NCBI RefSeq assembly: GCF_040412425.1
Contig: NC_089741.1
Location: 36,036,522 to 36,100,521, forward strand
DNA from: Macrobrachium rosenbergii
Lineage: Eukaryota; Arthropoda; Malacostraca; Decapoda; Palaemonidae
Direction of reading: 5' to 3'
DNA: 64,000 nucleotides
Part shown: one piece after another, positions 25,854 to 37,235 of the stretch
Position numbering within the stretch: position 1 is the stretch's first letter
Layout of the letters: each line of letters starts with the position of its first letter
The notes under the pieces: model-generated
Seen by the model: only the letters and a program-made list of their open reading frames with translations
What the model was told of the DNA's origin: nothing
Database searches by the model: none
Position numbers and translations under genes: made by a program

Positions 25854-25855
<2 letters not shown>
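24753..25855. other. No gene recognised
   Basis: Contains a pyrimidine-rich CTC/CTT block at 25538-25590 that gives a leucine/phenylalanine-rich translation (25467-25799). GTCTTTTTCAG at 25449-25459 would make a fair splice acceptor, but the frame after it is dominated by low complexity. Confidence 0.4.

Positions 25856-25924
<69 letters not shown>
25856..25924. repeat. CA microsatellite
   Basis: About 34 CA units. Confidence 0.97.
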
Positions 25925-25929
<5 letters not shown>

Positions 25930-27340
25930 GCTTTCAAATGTGGACACTTATAATTACTGTCTCACACTATCTCTCTCCCTTTCTCATGATAATATTAATT
26001 TTTAACGCGGATGGGAAAAAGGCAGTGAAGCGCGCATGCGTACGAGTGACTGCGGTGATTTCTACATATTTGAAATTTAGGCTAGTGTGCTTCTCTCGAC
26101 ACATTACCTTTCCGGAAGCCTCGATATTTCGTTAGATTTAACTTTGGATCTTGATTCTTAATCTTTCACGTCGGTGATAGTATACAGAAGTCGTTTACTC
26201 AAATAAGGCAGCTCACTCGAGTGAAAGTGAAGATATGTAAGAATATAAAAATACATGTAATAACGTTAAAATGATGTAGAAGGTTTGGAGACCGTAACAG
26301 CTGCTCGATCCTCTAATTCATCCATGTTGTGGCCTACATCTATCAACATGACCATTCACAGTGATAGTGTACTGTTGTAGTGACTTCACTCATTGTGATG
26401 GTGCCATCCCTTTGTGGTAAGGAGAGGAGTTGACATCAGGAAGTCAGCTCATTCTGACATCATTGGTCAAGAAGTGAACTTCGTGAACAGTTGATGACAC
26501 CTTGTTTAGATATACAGGTATTTTTTCCTTTATTTTTTTTTATAAATCTTCCTGACTGTCTGTTTCAGAAACTGTTTCTCGTACCTTTGAACCCCATGAC
26601 ATTAACTCAGCACATGACGATGACTGCAAACACCAGGAAGCTTAGCGCAAGACGAGTCAGAGATTCCTTGCAAGCAAGCGACAATGTCCTGTTATGATAA
26701 TTATTATTCCGACTCTGAAACACTCGTTGCTTCGACCAAAGGAGGAAAATGCTTCAAAAGAAATGAAGTCACTTGAAGAGGGCGTTGACCCTAGTGCGCT
26801 TGAGCAGACATCTTATCCTAGTGTATTGATATGAATCTAGAAGGTGGTTTTTTGTGAAGTTTACAACATTTTCAGGTATGATGAGGGTGGTGTGGTGTTT
26901 AGGTAGAGAGCGAAAACCTTACTCCTTTGGTAAAGTGCGTTTATTAGTTGAAACAAAAACCATTTGAAAAGGCATAATTTAAATGAGCGAGGCATATAAC
27001 GACAGCACAGCAACTGTACAATTCTTAAAATTTTCAGTACAAAGTATGCTTGCAGTTTTAAAATGGAACTGACGAGATTTTCGGTAGAAAAACTGCTCAA
27101 AGGATTTCTAAACTGAAATACTGGCAGTATGGTTACAAGATATATGGCTTACTCTATCCACATTCATTATTGTCCTTTGAAATTTATGGAGACAGTATCA
27201 ACACCTTGGCATGAGATCAAAGCAAGACCTCGAATTCCATCCCGCCTGTGTTTACATTTTGAGACTTGGGCCACACAAGTATAGTCTTCTTAGTGAAGTG
27301 CAAAGGCAGGACAGAAGTTAGTGAACTTGGTGACAGCAGT
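25925..27340. other. No gene recognised
   Basis: A frame at 26570-26697 follows a plausible acceptor (CTGTCTGTTTCAG) and is open for 42 codons, but I do not recognise it. It could be unrelated DNA or the eroded 5' part of the retroelement remnant to its right. Confidence 0.35.
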
Positions 27341-27342
27341 CA

Positions 27343-27440
27343 TATGGAGAAGCGTATGATCCCAAATGTGTCAACTGTGGAGGAGGGCATGCTGCCACCA
27401 AAAAAAAAGTGACGTATGATTTTGAGAATAACTCTTTTTA
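27343..27440 (+). pseudogene. Decayed retrotransposon ORF1 zinc-knuckle fragment
   Basis: YDPKCVNCGGGHAAT (27355-27399) followed by VTYDFEN resembles the last CCHC knuckle of the Gag-like ORF1 of Jockey/I-type LINEs, where C-x2-C-x3-4-H is followed by a Cys. That final Cys is missing here, where the sequence turns into a lysine run from poly-A. Stops lie upstream. The endonuclease-like remnant 1.4 kb downstream on the same strand fits an ORF1-ORF2 order. Confidence 0.5.
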
Positions 27441-28778
27441 CCTGTACAAACGATCGAGGTGAAACATGCTAAGAGGTCACTGTAATACTCCTTGCAAGGG
27501 AAAGGAACATGGCTGAATGGAATCAAGATCTCAGATTGATAAATCCATTGCTTTGCTATTTCGTAACACCCACCATGGCTGAACATTCCACGCCCAAAAA
27601 GAGGCCCTTATTCCCAAAAGTTGCTTTTCTGATTCTTTCAAAAATGTAATCGCGTGCTGCCGGCCACGAGAGCCACCTGTGATAAAAATGTTCTCAAATA
27701 TCCAGACATACTATAGTTGTTAATCCATAAAAATCTCATAATACCATGTCGCTAAAATGGTGAAAAAATCCAGTGGTGTAAGTGTGAATATAATTTAGAA
27801 ATATATACACAAAAGGGAGCTTTCTAAACCCTGCCCGATTCCCCTTCTCAATCTCGAAAACTCTCGTTTGTGTTTAGATTTCTAATAGATATATTTACAC
27901 TTGCACCACTGTGGATTTCGTCATCGTAATTGTTGGTCCTGTTAACAAACAAACTGACCAAAAACATTGCACACTTCACGAAAGTAATTATTTTGTGTCT
28001 TCATCTCCAAGAGGGACCTACTTGTCCTTCTCTTGATGGACCTTCACTGGGTTTCATCTCCAAAATGACCATCTGGTGGATGCTGGTCAAATCTCCTCAG
28101 TTCCTCAGAGAGATCATTAGCTAATTCTTTGGTCTCCTCTTAGGGACTAGATTCTCATCTGTCATCCAGTGTCACTGTCGAAGGCTGAAGATAAAGTATA
28201 CCTTGGCCACAGGAGGTTTTCTTGCATCTCAACGTTTATCCAGATTATGGAGGTAGACCATTACTCATTGTTAGCCATGGTATCCAACTAACACAATTTC
28301 GCCTGCAATTTTCTTTTTAGCGGACCATAAATATCCACAGCCGATATCATTGAAGCCGATCTTGATTGGCGAAAGCTCTTGGTGCTTACCACCAATCAGA
28401 GGTGACGAATCAGATTTATATCCAGATTTCCAGTCGAGCTGAAATGTTTATGAACCCATATCTTATTAGACTTGGTTTTTTCATTCATGAAGTTTGTACT
28501 CGCTGATTTTATTGCGTGGTTACCATGAGTGTTCAGGATGACAATTTTGGATTTTCGTCACGATAACAGTACTTGAAAATTTATAAGGAGGTGATGTGTT
28601 TGGTCTCTACTGTTACAGTACATCGACCAATCAGACTGTAGTGGTATTATTAAAAATCTCTCTTTAGAGGAAGTGTACGTCTGAGGAGATGTCAGGAGCA
28701 ATCCCAGAGGAAACCACATGTCGTCAGTCATGAATAACTTAAGAGATAATGTGAAATATTGAGAGCCAAACTCATATG

Positions 28779-29000
28779 CATGCCCAGACCAGTAAACATT
28801 GTCTACTGATTCATCTCTACGTGGTGAAGACTCATTCACTGATTTCCTCAATCGGTGATTCTAGTCTGGGGGTGATCGATGACAGATATTCCAGCCATCA
28901 CTTTCCAATAATTGCCGGTGTTGCTCAAAATCCCCTGCAGCATCTGTGCTACCGAAGTGGAATATTGAAAGATTGATGGAATAAATTCACCAGAGAAACA
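28779..29000 (+). pseudogene. Decayed retrotransposon ORF2 endonuclease fragment
   Basis: One plus-strand frame (28776-28976) reads KHCLLIHL, then SLISSIGDSSLGV, then SSHHFPIIA. This follows the end of LINE endonucleases: an LLN block, a S(x)IDLS block and a final S-D-H-(F/Y)-P-I motif with the catalytic His. The Asp of SDH is changed to His and an IDL-type Asp is out of place, so it is not active. About 1.4 kb after the zinc-knuckle fragment. Confidence 0.45.
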
Positions 29001-29334
29001 ACATTTCGTAGAGACTCTTTCTGTCGGATTCCCATTGATAGCTGATGCCAGAGAGAGCAACTTGACGCCACTCCAAATGTATCAGTCGTTTTGTCGGTTC
29101 TGAAAACGAGAGGAAATTTTTGTGCAATAATATATAGGTGGAATCGTGGGTATCATGTAGCACATGCGGCAGTGAGGAGCGAGATGGTACTTTGATAGCA
29201 GGTGTTATTCAAGAGTGAGATATCTCTGTGTATTTAGTTGCAAGGTTTTTACTGGTGCTTTCTCGTTAGTTACAAAGACCGCGTCTCATGTCCATTCTTT
29301 AAATGAGAGGGCCTTAGTTTTAATCGTTTTCAGA

Positions 29335-29336
29335 AA

Positions 29337-29392
<56 letters not shown>

Positions 29393-29428
29393 AAAATGCA
29401 AAGGCCATGTCTTGTGGCTGGCGTGTAG

Positions 29429-29494
<66 letters not shown>

Positions 29495-29750
29495 AATGTA
29501 AAGTCCATGTCTTGTGACTGGCGTGTAGATATTCTCTCTATCTCTCTCTTTAACTTAAAGTCCAAGTCTGTGAAGATATTCTCTCTCTCTCTTTTAACTG
29601 TAAAGTCCAAGTCTTGTGACTGGCGTGTAGATATTCTCTCTATCTCTCTCTCTTTAACTGTAAAGTCCAAGTCTTGTGACTGGCGTGTAGATATTCTCTC
29701 TATCTCTCTCTCTTTAACTGTAAAGTCCAAGTCTTGTGACTGGCGTGTAG

Positions 29751-29784
<34 letters not shown>

Positions 29785-30125
29785 AATGTAAAGTCCATGT
29801 CTTGTGACTGGCGTGTAGATATTCTCTCTATCTCTCTCTCTTTAACTGTAAAGTCCAAGTCTTGTGACTGGCGTGTAGATATTCTCTCTATCTCTCTCTC
29901 TTTAACTGTAAAGTCCAAGTCTTGTGACTGGCGTGTAGATATTCTCTCTCTCTCTCTCTAAATGTAAAGTCCATGTCTTGTGACTGGCGTGTAGATATTC
30001 TCTCTATCTCTCTCTCTTTAACCGTAAAGTCCAAGTCTTGTGACTGGCGTGTAGATATTTTTTTTCTCTCTCTCTCTCTCTTTCTAAATGTAAAGTCCAT
30101 GTCTTGTGACTGGCGTGTAGATATT

Positions 30126-30203
<78 letters not shown>

Positions 30204-30240
30204 AATGTAAAATCCAAGTCTTGTGACTGGTATGTAGATA
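29335..30240. repeat. Tandem array of (TC)n plus a 35-bp core, about 13 units
   Basis: Units of roughly 60-90 bp. Each has a TC run of variable length, sometimes with CTAT, then AACTGTAAAGTCCAAGTCTT or AAATGTAAAGTCCATGTCTT, then GTGACTGGCGTGTAGATATT. Two core types (AACTG...CAAG and AAATG...CATG) are interspersed. The long open frames on both strands are translations of this array. Confidence 0.93.
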
Positions 30241-31069
30241 TGAAGGCCATTTAAATTTGCCTTTTCATGGAAGACAGAGCCCACTGCCTTTGTTTTTTAA
30301 TAAAGGCAAACACACTTCCCTGGTCTTTCTTTTTTTAGATACAAGGGCAACTCTCTCTCTCACTTTTATTGTGGTAATACTTTGAGACGTCTATGAGAAG
30401 CGCTTGGGACACCATACTAGCGTTAGCTTCTTTTTTTTTTTTTTAAATTGTCATCGCAAAACTTCCGTGTCTTCAGCGACGACCTCGGAAATAACAACTC
30501 CGCATTCCTCCAGGTTTTCTGAATGCTTCAGTTTATTTAATTTTCCTTAATCTTTATCAGTATACCTGTTAATCGAAGTTCATATTTTTTCAGTCACGAT
30601 TACTGACATAACTCTTGTTTATCTGGTGCGGAAAATTGTGGCTTCGATAAAACTTGAATATCCGTCGTCTCTCTCACTATCAGCTCCAATAAATATTTAT
30701 AACGGCATTAATAAAAATATTTATTTGGTCAAAATTCGTCATTACGCCGCTGTACATGAAGTCCGGATTGGCATGGAATTCACTTCAGCTCCGTAAATAT
30801 TTATAACGGCATTAATAAAATTATCTTGCATGGTGAGAGATATTTCAATGTTTTCAGGCAAACTGGGTGAATCCGTCACAATTTATTACGCACTTCATGT
30901 GCAACATCAAATTTCGTAATCATGTTGCGTCACTGCACTTCAGCTCTTGAATTGAAGTAATCCCTAATTTCATAACTTTTCATATCAATAATAGTCTGCC
31001 GTTCTGTGTCTCGCATGTACATTTCTATTAGCGGGATACTATCGAGAATTCCTTAAGCACACTAGCCAT

Positions 31070-31106
<37 letters not shown>

Positions 31107-31640
31107 GTTGAATTCATTCAGAGGCCTACTAGCAGAGCGGAGCTGTGGCTATAGGAACGGTCTAGGTCTTTTCATTAAGTAAATTGCCAACTGAAATCAC
31201 TGTAGTACTTGTTACTCATTTATTGTTAGACTCTTCTGTTTGGCTGCCAAACATTACTCGGTGTCACATTGCCATACAAAAGTGTCACAATCGACTTATC
31301 TGTTTGTTTTTGTGGTCGGAAGGTAAACCTCAGATAGCGATTTGCTCGGACACTATTCGGCGTACCAGGGTGAGTGAGGAATCTTGTGATATAAAAAAAA
31401 AGTGCATTCGAGAATGGCAGTGTTGTTTGGGCAGGAGCGAGGCCACTTAGAAATGCAGACCGTCTCGGAGAGAAGAGTACTCTGAACAAGTGTGAAAAGT
31501 AGGTAACTGAATCAGAACAATAACGCTTGAAATAAAATGTCTCCAGGAAAGCCTCGTAGAGCAACGAGAATCAGTGACGTTACCGGAATATACTGTATAC
31601 ATAGTGTGAATTCATTTTTTCTTCGTCGTAACTGTTCACA
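30241..31640. other. Unassigned DNA upstream of the candidate first exon
   Basis: Contains a short repeated pair, AATATTTATAACGGCATTAA near 30691 and 30792, and (AC)n at 31072-31101. It could hold a promoter and 5' UTR for the exon at 31655, but no TATA box or initiator is convincing. Confidence 0.4.
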
Positions 31641-31654
31641 TCTGAACGGCGATC

Positions 31655-31936
31655 ATGCTCTCCCGCATCAAGAAGAGAGTGGAAAATCGCAAAAGCGACC
31701 GGAAGGTCAATTTCCAGTGCGATCAAACCACAGACTCACCGGAGTCCTCGTCATCGGCCTCTTCCCCGACCGGTGCTACAGGCAGCGTCCAGAATGGCAG
31801 CGTCGATAGCTGCGGTGGTGTCGCCGCAACTCCTCCTGCTGCTGCGCCTCCCGTAGGATCTAATGGCAGCGGATCCGACCCGAAGGAAAGATTGAGCGCC
31901 GACGCCGCCTCCGAGAAGGTGAGCACCGCCGTTGAA
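31655..31936 (+). CDS. Candidate first coding exon, product unidentified
   Basis: An ATG at 31655 opens a frame starting MLSRIKKRVENRKSDRK, a strongly basic start. Ser/Thr/Gly/Ala/Pro-rich low-complexity sequence follows (SSSSASSPTG, AATPPAAAPPVG), expected to be disordered. The exon is clearly GC-richer than the DNA around it. Two donors fit: AAG|GTGAGC after 31918 (88 codons) and GAA|GTAAGT after 31936 (94 codons). Both leave phase 0, so use of either keeps the frame and differs by VSTAVE. The upstream ATG at 31537 is in another frame. No family is recognised. It may be the 5' exon of the PPP1R14-like gene 12 kb downstream, since CPI-17-family proteins have similar low-complexity N-termini, but that link is a guess. 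Confidence 0.55.
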
Positions 31937-32097
31937 GTAAGTTTGACCCCGAGGATTTCGGGGGCAAGATCTTGCATAAATCCATTAATGTTCGATTGTG
32001 AGGCGGCATAATATTACGGTAATGGTGTGTGCCCCTTCTGAAGCGTGTTAAGTGATTGCTTTGTCAGTTTTAAAGTGGCGACTGTGAAGTCGATGTG

Positions 32098-32537
32098 GAA
32101 CATTCAGTGTAGATTATAATCTTGATTATGTACCTTAAATGAACATGACTGAAAAAATTCCTTAGTGTTCCATATAAATCAGTTTTTTTAGGATATTGGT
32201 GACAGACATTCAGTGTAGATTATAATCTAGATTATTTACATTTAATGAACATGGCGGACAAAAAATTCTTTAGGGTTCCATATAAATCAGTTTATGTGAA
32301 TCAGTTTTGCTAGGATATTATTGACAGATATTCAGTATAGATTATAATCTAGATTATTTACATTTAATGAACATGACGGAAAAAAATTCCTTAGTGTTCC
32401 ATATAAATCAGTTTTGCTAGGATATTATTGACAGACATTCGGTATAGAATATAATCTAGATTATTCACCTTTAATTAACATGACGGAATAAAAAAGTCCC
32501 ATAGTGCATCATACTTTTGCCAGGATATTATTGACAG
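32098..32537. repeat. Four tandem 107-bp units
   Basis: Units start ACATTCAGTGTAGATTATAA and continue through TAATGAACATGACGG, TTCCATATAAATCAGTTTT and GGATATTATTGACAG. Boundaries lie near 32098, 32205, 32327 and 32434. The second unit has a short internal duplication and the fourth is most diverged. Each unit contains the perfect 12-bp palindrome AGATTATAATCT or a variant. It lies 160 bp after the candidate first exon. Confidence 0.88.
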
Positions 32538-32936
32538 CCTTTGAAAGTAATTTCTGGCCGACGGGAGGGGCAACACCATGTCCTTTTATAGCCCAGGCCG
32601 TAAGAAAAAAAAATTAAGAATCCTAAAATAAAAATGGAGGGAAAGAATAATAAATAATAGGGATTATTATTAATCTTTAGAAACTTGAATGAATTCTCTG
32701 GCGCTTGGCACTACAAGCCTTCGAGACAGACCCTGTCTCCTCTTAGCTACGTTTTGCAAGGCCGGCCATTACATCGATTGGCCTACCTTTTAGCACTCAT
32801 GCAAGAGCACAGTTTATCAATCCCAAGGTTAGAGTACGTACGCGGCGACGGAGTGGTGACGGCTGAGTGTACGTCCGTCCGTACTCGGTACGTACAGTTT
32901 CCTTGACCATGCAAAGCACGCTGATATGCTCCCGTA

Positions 32937-33232
32937 AAGGGAGTATTGCTGTCGGTGCACCTCACGTGGTGCATTGTAGGCATTCCCTAAGGTCCTCTCT
33001 GCAGCGTGCGTCTCTTCGGCCCCTAGCTGTAACCTTTTTCATTCTTTTGCTGTACCTCCATTCATATTCTCTTCCTCCCATCTGACACTCCTCAACCTCC
33101 TCTAATAGTTTCATAGTTCAACTGCTTTGAGGTTTTCCTCCTGTTACGCCTTTCAAACCACCTTACTCTCAGTTTCCCATTCAACACTGAATGACCTCAT
33201 AGGTCCCAGAGCTTGGCCGTTGGTATAATTCC
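32937..33232 (+). repeat. Hairpin-capped interspersed repeat, copy 5
   Basis: GTCGGTGCACCTCACGTGGTGCATTG at the start is broken here into GTCGGTGCACC and GTGGTGCATTG stems. Then come GGTTTTCCTCCTGTTACGCC, AATGACCTCATAGGTCCCAG and GCTTGGCC. Confidence 0.88.
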
Positions 33233-33938
33233 AAGCCGCGCTGATATTCATAAAGAGATTTATTCTCGCATTTTCATTCCGTTCGCGGAAAGTGATTCAC
33301 AATGAGTAAATTGTCGTGAAATTAACTCTGCAATCATTTGCACGTCAGCTGTGTCGGTATTTTCGTGATGGTTTGGACAAAGTCTGGTTAATCATGAGGT
33401 TTATATATACATATGTATATATTTTGCTCCTTCTTCAGACATTATCATATACATTGTCTTCACGCAAGTTAATTCACACGAAGAGAAGAGGAAAATAGAT
33501 GGTTATTATGGTTGTCGCTGAATTACAGCCTTGCGTAAATAGAACAGATTAGTTAATATCACAATTTTGTCTATTAGAGGAGGACAAAGAACGCCACCGA
33601 AGGGTTATTCGAATTTTGTCTTGACTCAGAAATCAAAATATTATTAAAAGATGATAAATTACGTAAGTTTTCGTACGTTCTTAGACGAATAAAAATTCTG
33701 GGCCCCATATGGATTTCAAAGTGCCTCGTGACGTCACTGTATTATTAAATAACTTCTCTCTGATCGTAATGGTGCGATTGGTACCATCGCTGGTTCTCAA
33801 CCAGGGGTTGGGTTCGATCTCGGAGTTGGGCGATGAAAAAGTCGGTTTGGGCGATTAAACTTAGAGCAGTGTTCCCGTATTAACCTAAACAGTTAGTTAT
33901 GTATCTGGCTGTTAGCAGAATATCGTGAGGCGAAGCTG

Positions 33939-33939
<1 letters not shown>
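33233..33939. other. No gene recognised
   Basis: AT-rich. A weak B-box-like string, GGGTTCGATCTCGG, lies near 33810 next to the stem TGGTTCTCAACCA, without other tRNA features. Confidence 0.4.

Positions 33940-34017
<78 letters not shown>
33940..34017. repeat. GA microsatellite
   Basis: About 39 GA units. Confidence 0.97.
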
Positions 34018-34019
<2 letters not shown>

Positions 34020-34182
34020 AACATACGTGAGTGCTCAATGCTCCTTCAAAATGCTTAACATCATCACATAGTTAAGAACGGAAGGACCTCGACGAGCTAA
34101 TCCTCTTTTCCTTCCATAAATAAATGATACTATACATACATATTATATGTGTATGTATACATAATGTATTTATGTATATTTG

Positions 34183-34337
<155 letters not shown>

Positions 34338-34749
34338 TATTTTGTTTCGCGCTTTTGACAGAAGTCATTTGGTCATAAACCGTCTCATAATAGGCCCTTG
34401 AAGTCATAATAAAACAAAACAGTGCATTGTGTGAATAGCGAAAGATGAGTAATGCAGTATCGGGTTACTGTCAGTCAAGAGATAATAAACTTCACTTCCT
34501 AAAGTGATTGTAAGTTATCTTGTTATCGCCACCCTTATCCTTAACTGATTTTTGAAGCCCCTTATCGGCCCTCATCGCTGTTGGTAGTTAGTTAATGATT
34601 TTGTGGGTTAATAAGCTCTTCTGTCGCTTAACTCATTTGAACAGATGTCACTCGATTTTCGCTGCTTCTCGATCGAAGACTTCACTTAAGTCTCATTAAA
34701 GTTCAAGCGAAGATGCAATGCATTACTACCTAATACTATTCTCCTTGCA

Positions 34750-34933
34750 TTTTAATACATTTTATCTGTTTATTAATTTCTTTTTCTTTTTTGATAAGCG
34801 AGATCTCTTCTTTCTGTATTTCCTTTACCTCTTCTTACTTCTTCATAATGAACACCTTAATATTCTTTGAAGCTTGAATTTCAAGTCAGTGGCCCCTTTG
34901 GTGGGCTTGTTCTGTATGAATAGGATTCATCTT

Positions 34934-35011
<78 letters not shown>

Positions 35012-35027
35012 AAGAAGAAGAAGAATA
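34750..35027 (-). repeat. ATT-tailed interspersed repeat, copy 3, with AAG extension
   Basis: Minus-strand copy with AGATCTCTTCTTTCTGTATT, GAAGCTTGAATTTCAAGTCA and GTGGCCCCTTTGGTGGGCTT. It ends in (AAT)n at 34938-34982, which turns directly into (AAG)n to 35024. A single A-to-G change in the tail motif followed by expansion would explain the switch. Confidence 0.88.
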
Positions 35028-35450
35028 AACTGAGTGTATTTCAAACTTACCCCCTTTTCGTCCGTGCATAAATCAGTAACGAATTATTGGCAAAAAGATG
35101 ATCAATAATCTAGTATTACTAACCCCCATATACGGACACATGGCCAAAGCATGCTTCAAAGAGAGGTACAGCATATTGACTCAGTCTCTTACCTGTGACT
35201 CACTTAAATTGCTGACGTCATCGAGCTGTGGGTGGCGAGGAGGGCTTACCTGCCCCCGAACACGTTGGGAATGAGGATCGGACCCTTTACTAATGGGAAG
35301 GGAGATATACTGTGGCTGGATCACAATAGATTGGGAGGTGGTGTGCGTGCGTATATGTATATGTGCGTGTGTGGCGTAGAGGTTTTTTTGTATTGCATAG
35401 ATTACTGGGGAACACTTGAAGGAACTTCGCAAGTTATAATGTTTTAGGAA

Positions 35451-35483
<33 letters not shown>

Positions 35484-35587
35484 TGTCGATAAGGATTTTT
35501 GCTATGTCCTAATGGATTGCGTTGGAAAACGCCAAGGGATGTTGATAACACTTTACTTTATACTGGTTTACTGGTTGGAAAGCTAAT
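35028..35587. other. No gene recognised
   Basis: Contains (GT)n at 35451-35486. The minus-strand frame 35181-35432 has no recognisable domain. Confidence 0.45.
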
Positions 35588-35611
35588 TATTATTATTATT
35601 ATTATTATTAC

Positions 35612-35657
<46 letters not shown>
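35588..35657. repeat. ATT microsatellite
   Basis: (ATT)n with one ACT interruption. The body of the ATT-tailed repeat family is not found beside it. Confidence 0.95.
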
Positions 35658-35819
35658 TATTGTGTGCAGTAGTGTATAACAAATAAAAAACCATCAACTC
35701 AACTTTGCACTTCATACAGAAAATATTATACTTTTATGCTAAAGCCTCTGTTAGAGTTTTTCTATCTCTCTCACCTTGTCTCTCAGTATATGCATGGTAT
35801 CAGTCTGCATTTAAGAATG

Positions 35820-35872
35820 TAGAAGAAGAAGAAGAGGAAGAAGAAGGAGGAGGAGGAGAGAGAGAGAGAGAG
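35820..35872. repeat. GAA/GGA/GA low-complexity block
   Basis: AGAAGAAGAAGAGG, then GGAGGAGGAG, then (GA)n. It accounts for the Glu-rich frame 35705-35890. Confidence 0.85.
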
Positions 35873-36172
35873 GACTGTGCATTAAAGTAATCCAACACTT
35901 TTCAAACCTCTGTGAATACCTAATCACACTAACTTGAAGTAAAAATAAAATAGTTTCACAAGACACGCAAGGGAACCGCCACGTGTTTTACGACGTCAAA
36001 GTCGATGCAACTCAGCCACCGGTTTTATTTTACAGAGAATTCCAAATGGAAAAGAATCACGTGACGTGAATCTAGATAGTGATTGAATCACAGCGAGTGA
36101 TTATGATTCACCAAATGATGCATCAAGCATTAAGCCAGGACTTGAAACTTAATGATTCAATTCTACGATTTG

Positions 36173-36362
36173 TGCCGTGAATCTGAACTAGTAAGTTAAT
36201 AGGAATTTTTGTGCCAAGAATCTAGACTAGTAAGTTAATAAAATTTTTGTCCCATGAATCTAAATTAGTAAGTTAATAGGAATTTTTGTGCCAAGAATCT
36301 AGACTAGTAAGTTAATAAGAATTTTTGTCCCATGAATCTAAATTAGTAAGTTACTAGAATTT
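36173..36362. repeat. 38-bp tandem repeat with alternating unit types
   Basis: About five units containing AGTAAGTTAATA then GGAATTTTTGTG. Units with GTGCCAAGAATCTAGACTAG alternate with units having GTCCCATGAATCTAAATTAG, giving a roughly 77-bp higher-order repeat. Confidence 0.85.
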
Positions 36363-36703
36363 GATGTAGCGTTATCTATTTTATCACTTATTTATCTAGT
36401 GCTTGGTCCAGTGTGATGCAGTTCTTTGTATATTCAAGTAACTTATCACCTCTAATCCTTATCATTTCTATCATTTGTAACGAAGCAGCGATGCGTACTC
36501 GGTGCCAACTCCCACGGGACTTTGATACAAAGACTATCGGATGATTGACAGCCGAGTAGTGATTTGAGCGCAGCTGTATTCTTTGGCTGATTGATCGCGA
36601 TAATTGTGTGTCTCTCTCCCGCAGTTTCTGATATCCTGTAGTGGTATGAAGTACCTATAAGTACTTTCTGGTATTTTTGTTATGGATTTTTTTAGCGTTG
36701 GGC

Positions 36704-36946
36704 AGCTCTTCGTTGGGCGAGTCGGTAGAGTTGCGAGTCTCCGGCCGGCTAATGAAGGGTTAGAGGAATTTGTTTCTGGTGGTAGAAATCCATTTCTCTA
36801 TAATGTGGTTCGGATTCCACAATAAGCTGTAGGTTCCGTTGCTAAGTAACCAGTTGGTTCTTAGCCACGTAAAATAAGTCCAATCCTTCGGGCCAGGCCT
36901 GGAGAGCTGTTAATCAGCTCCGTGGTCTGGTAAAACTAAGGTATAC
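36704..36946 (+). mobile_element. tRNA-derived SINE with 12-bp target-site duplication
   Basis: The 243-bp element is bracketed by the direct repeat TTAGCGTTGGGC at 36692-36703 and 36947-36958. Near its 5' end TGGGCGAGTCGGTAGAG (from about 36714) resembles a tRNA D-arm/A box. GTGGTTCGGATTCCAC (36805-36820) is a T-arm-like B box with a 4-bp stem. The A-B spacing of about 90 bp is longer than in a normal tRNA. The 3' end is GTCTGGTAAAACTAAGGTAT preceded by the stem GAGCTG/CAGCTC. It sits at the 5' edge of a hairpin-capped repeat (36959-37235), so that repeat is the older one. A fragment of its 3' end lies at 51831-51880. Confidence 0.85.
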
Positions 36947-36958
36947 TTAGCGTTGGGC

Positions 36959-37235
36959 GTCAGTGCCCTCCACGTGGTGCACTGCAGGCGTACTGAAGGT
37001 TCTTTGCAGTGTCCCTTCGGCCCCAGCTGTAACCTCTTTCATTACTTTTACTGTACCTTCGTTTATATTTTCTTTCTTCCATCTGACTTTCCACTCTATC
37101 TATCAACTGTTTCATAGCCCAACTGCGGTTTTACTCCTGTTACACCTTGGTAACCTATTACTCTCAATTTCCGTTTCAGCGCTGAATGACCTCATAGGTC
37201 GCAGCGCTTGGCCTTGCCTAAATTATATTCAATTC
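36959..37235 (+). repeat. Hairpin-capped interspersed repeat, copy 6 (interrupted at its 5' end)
   Basis: GTCAGTGCCCTCCACGTGGT and GCACTGCAGG at the start, TTTACTCCTGTTACACC, and GCGCTGAATGACCTCATAGG near the end. The usual GTAGTGCC start is missing because the tRNA-derived SINE lies there. The open frame 36963-37304 is this repeat. Confidence 0.88.

Noticed and set aside
29320..30254. Six open frames reading CDWRVDILSISLS repeats or their antisense
   Set aside because: They are translations of the TC minisatellite; unit length is often a multiple of three, which keeps frames open by chance.
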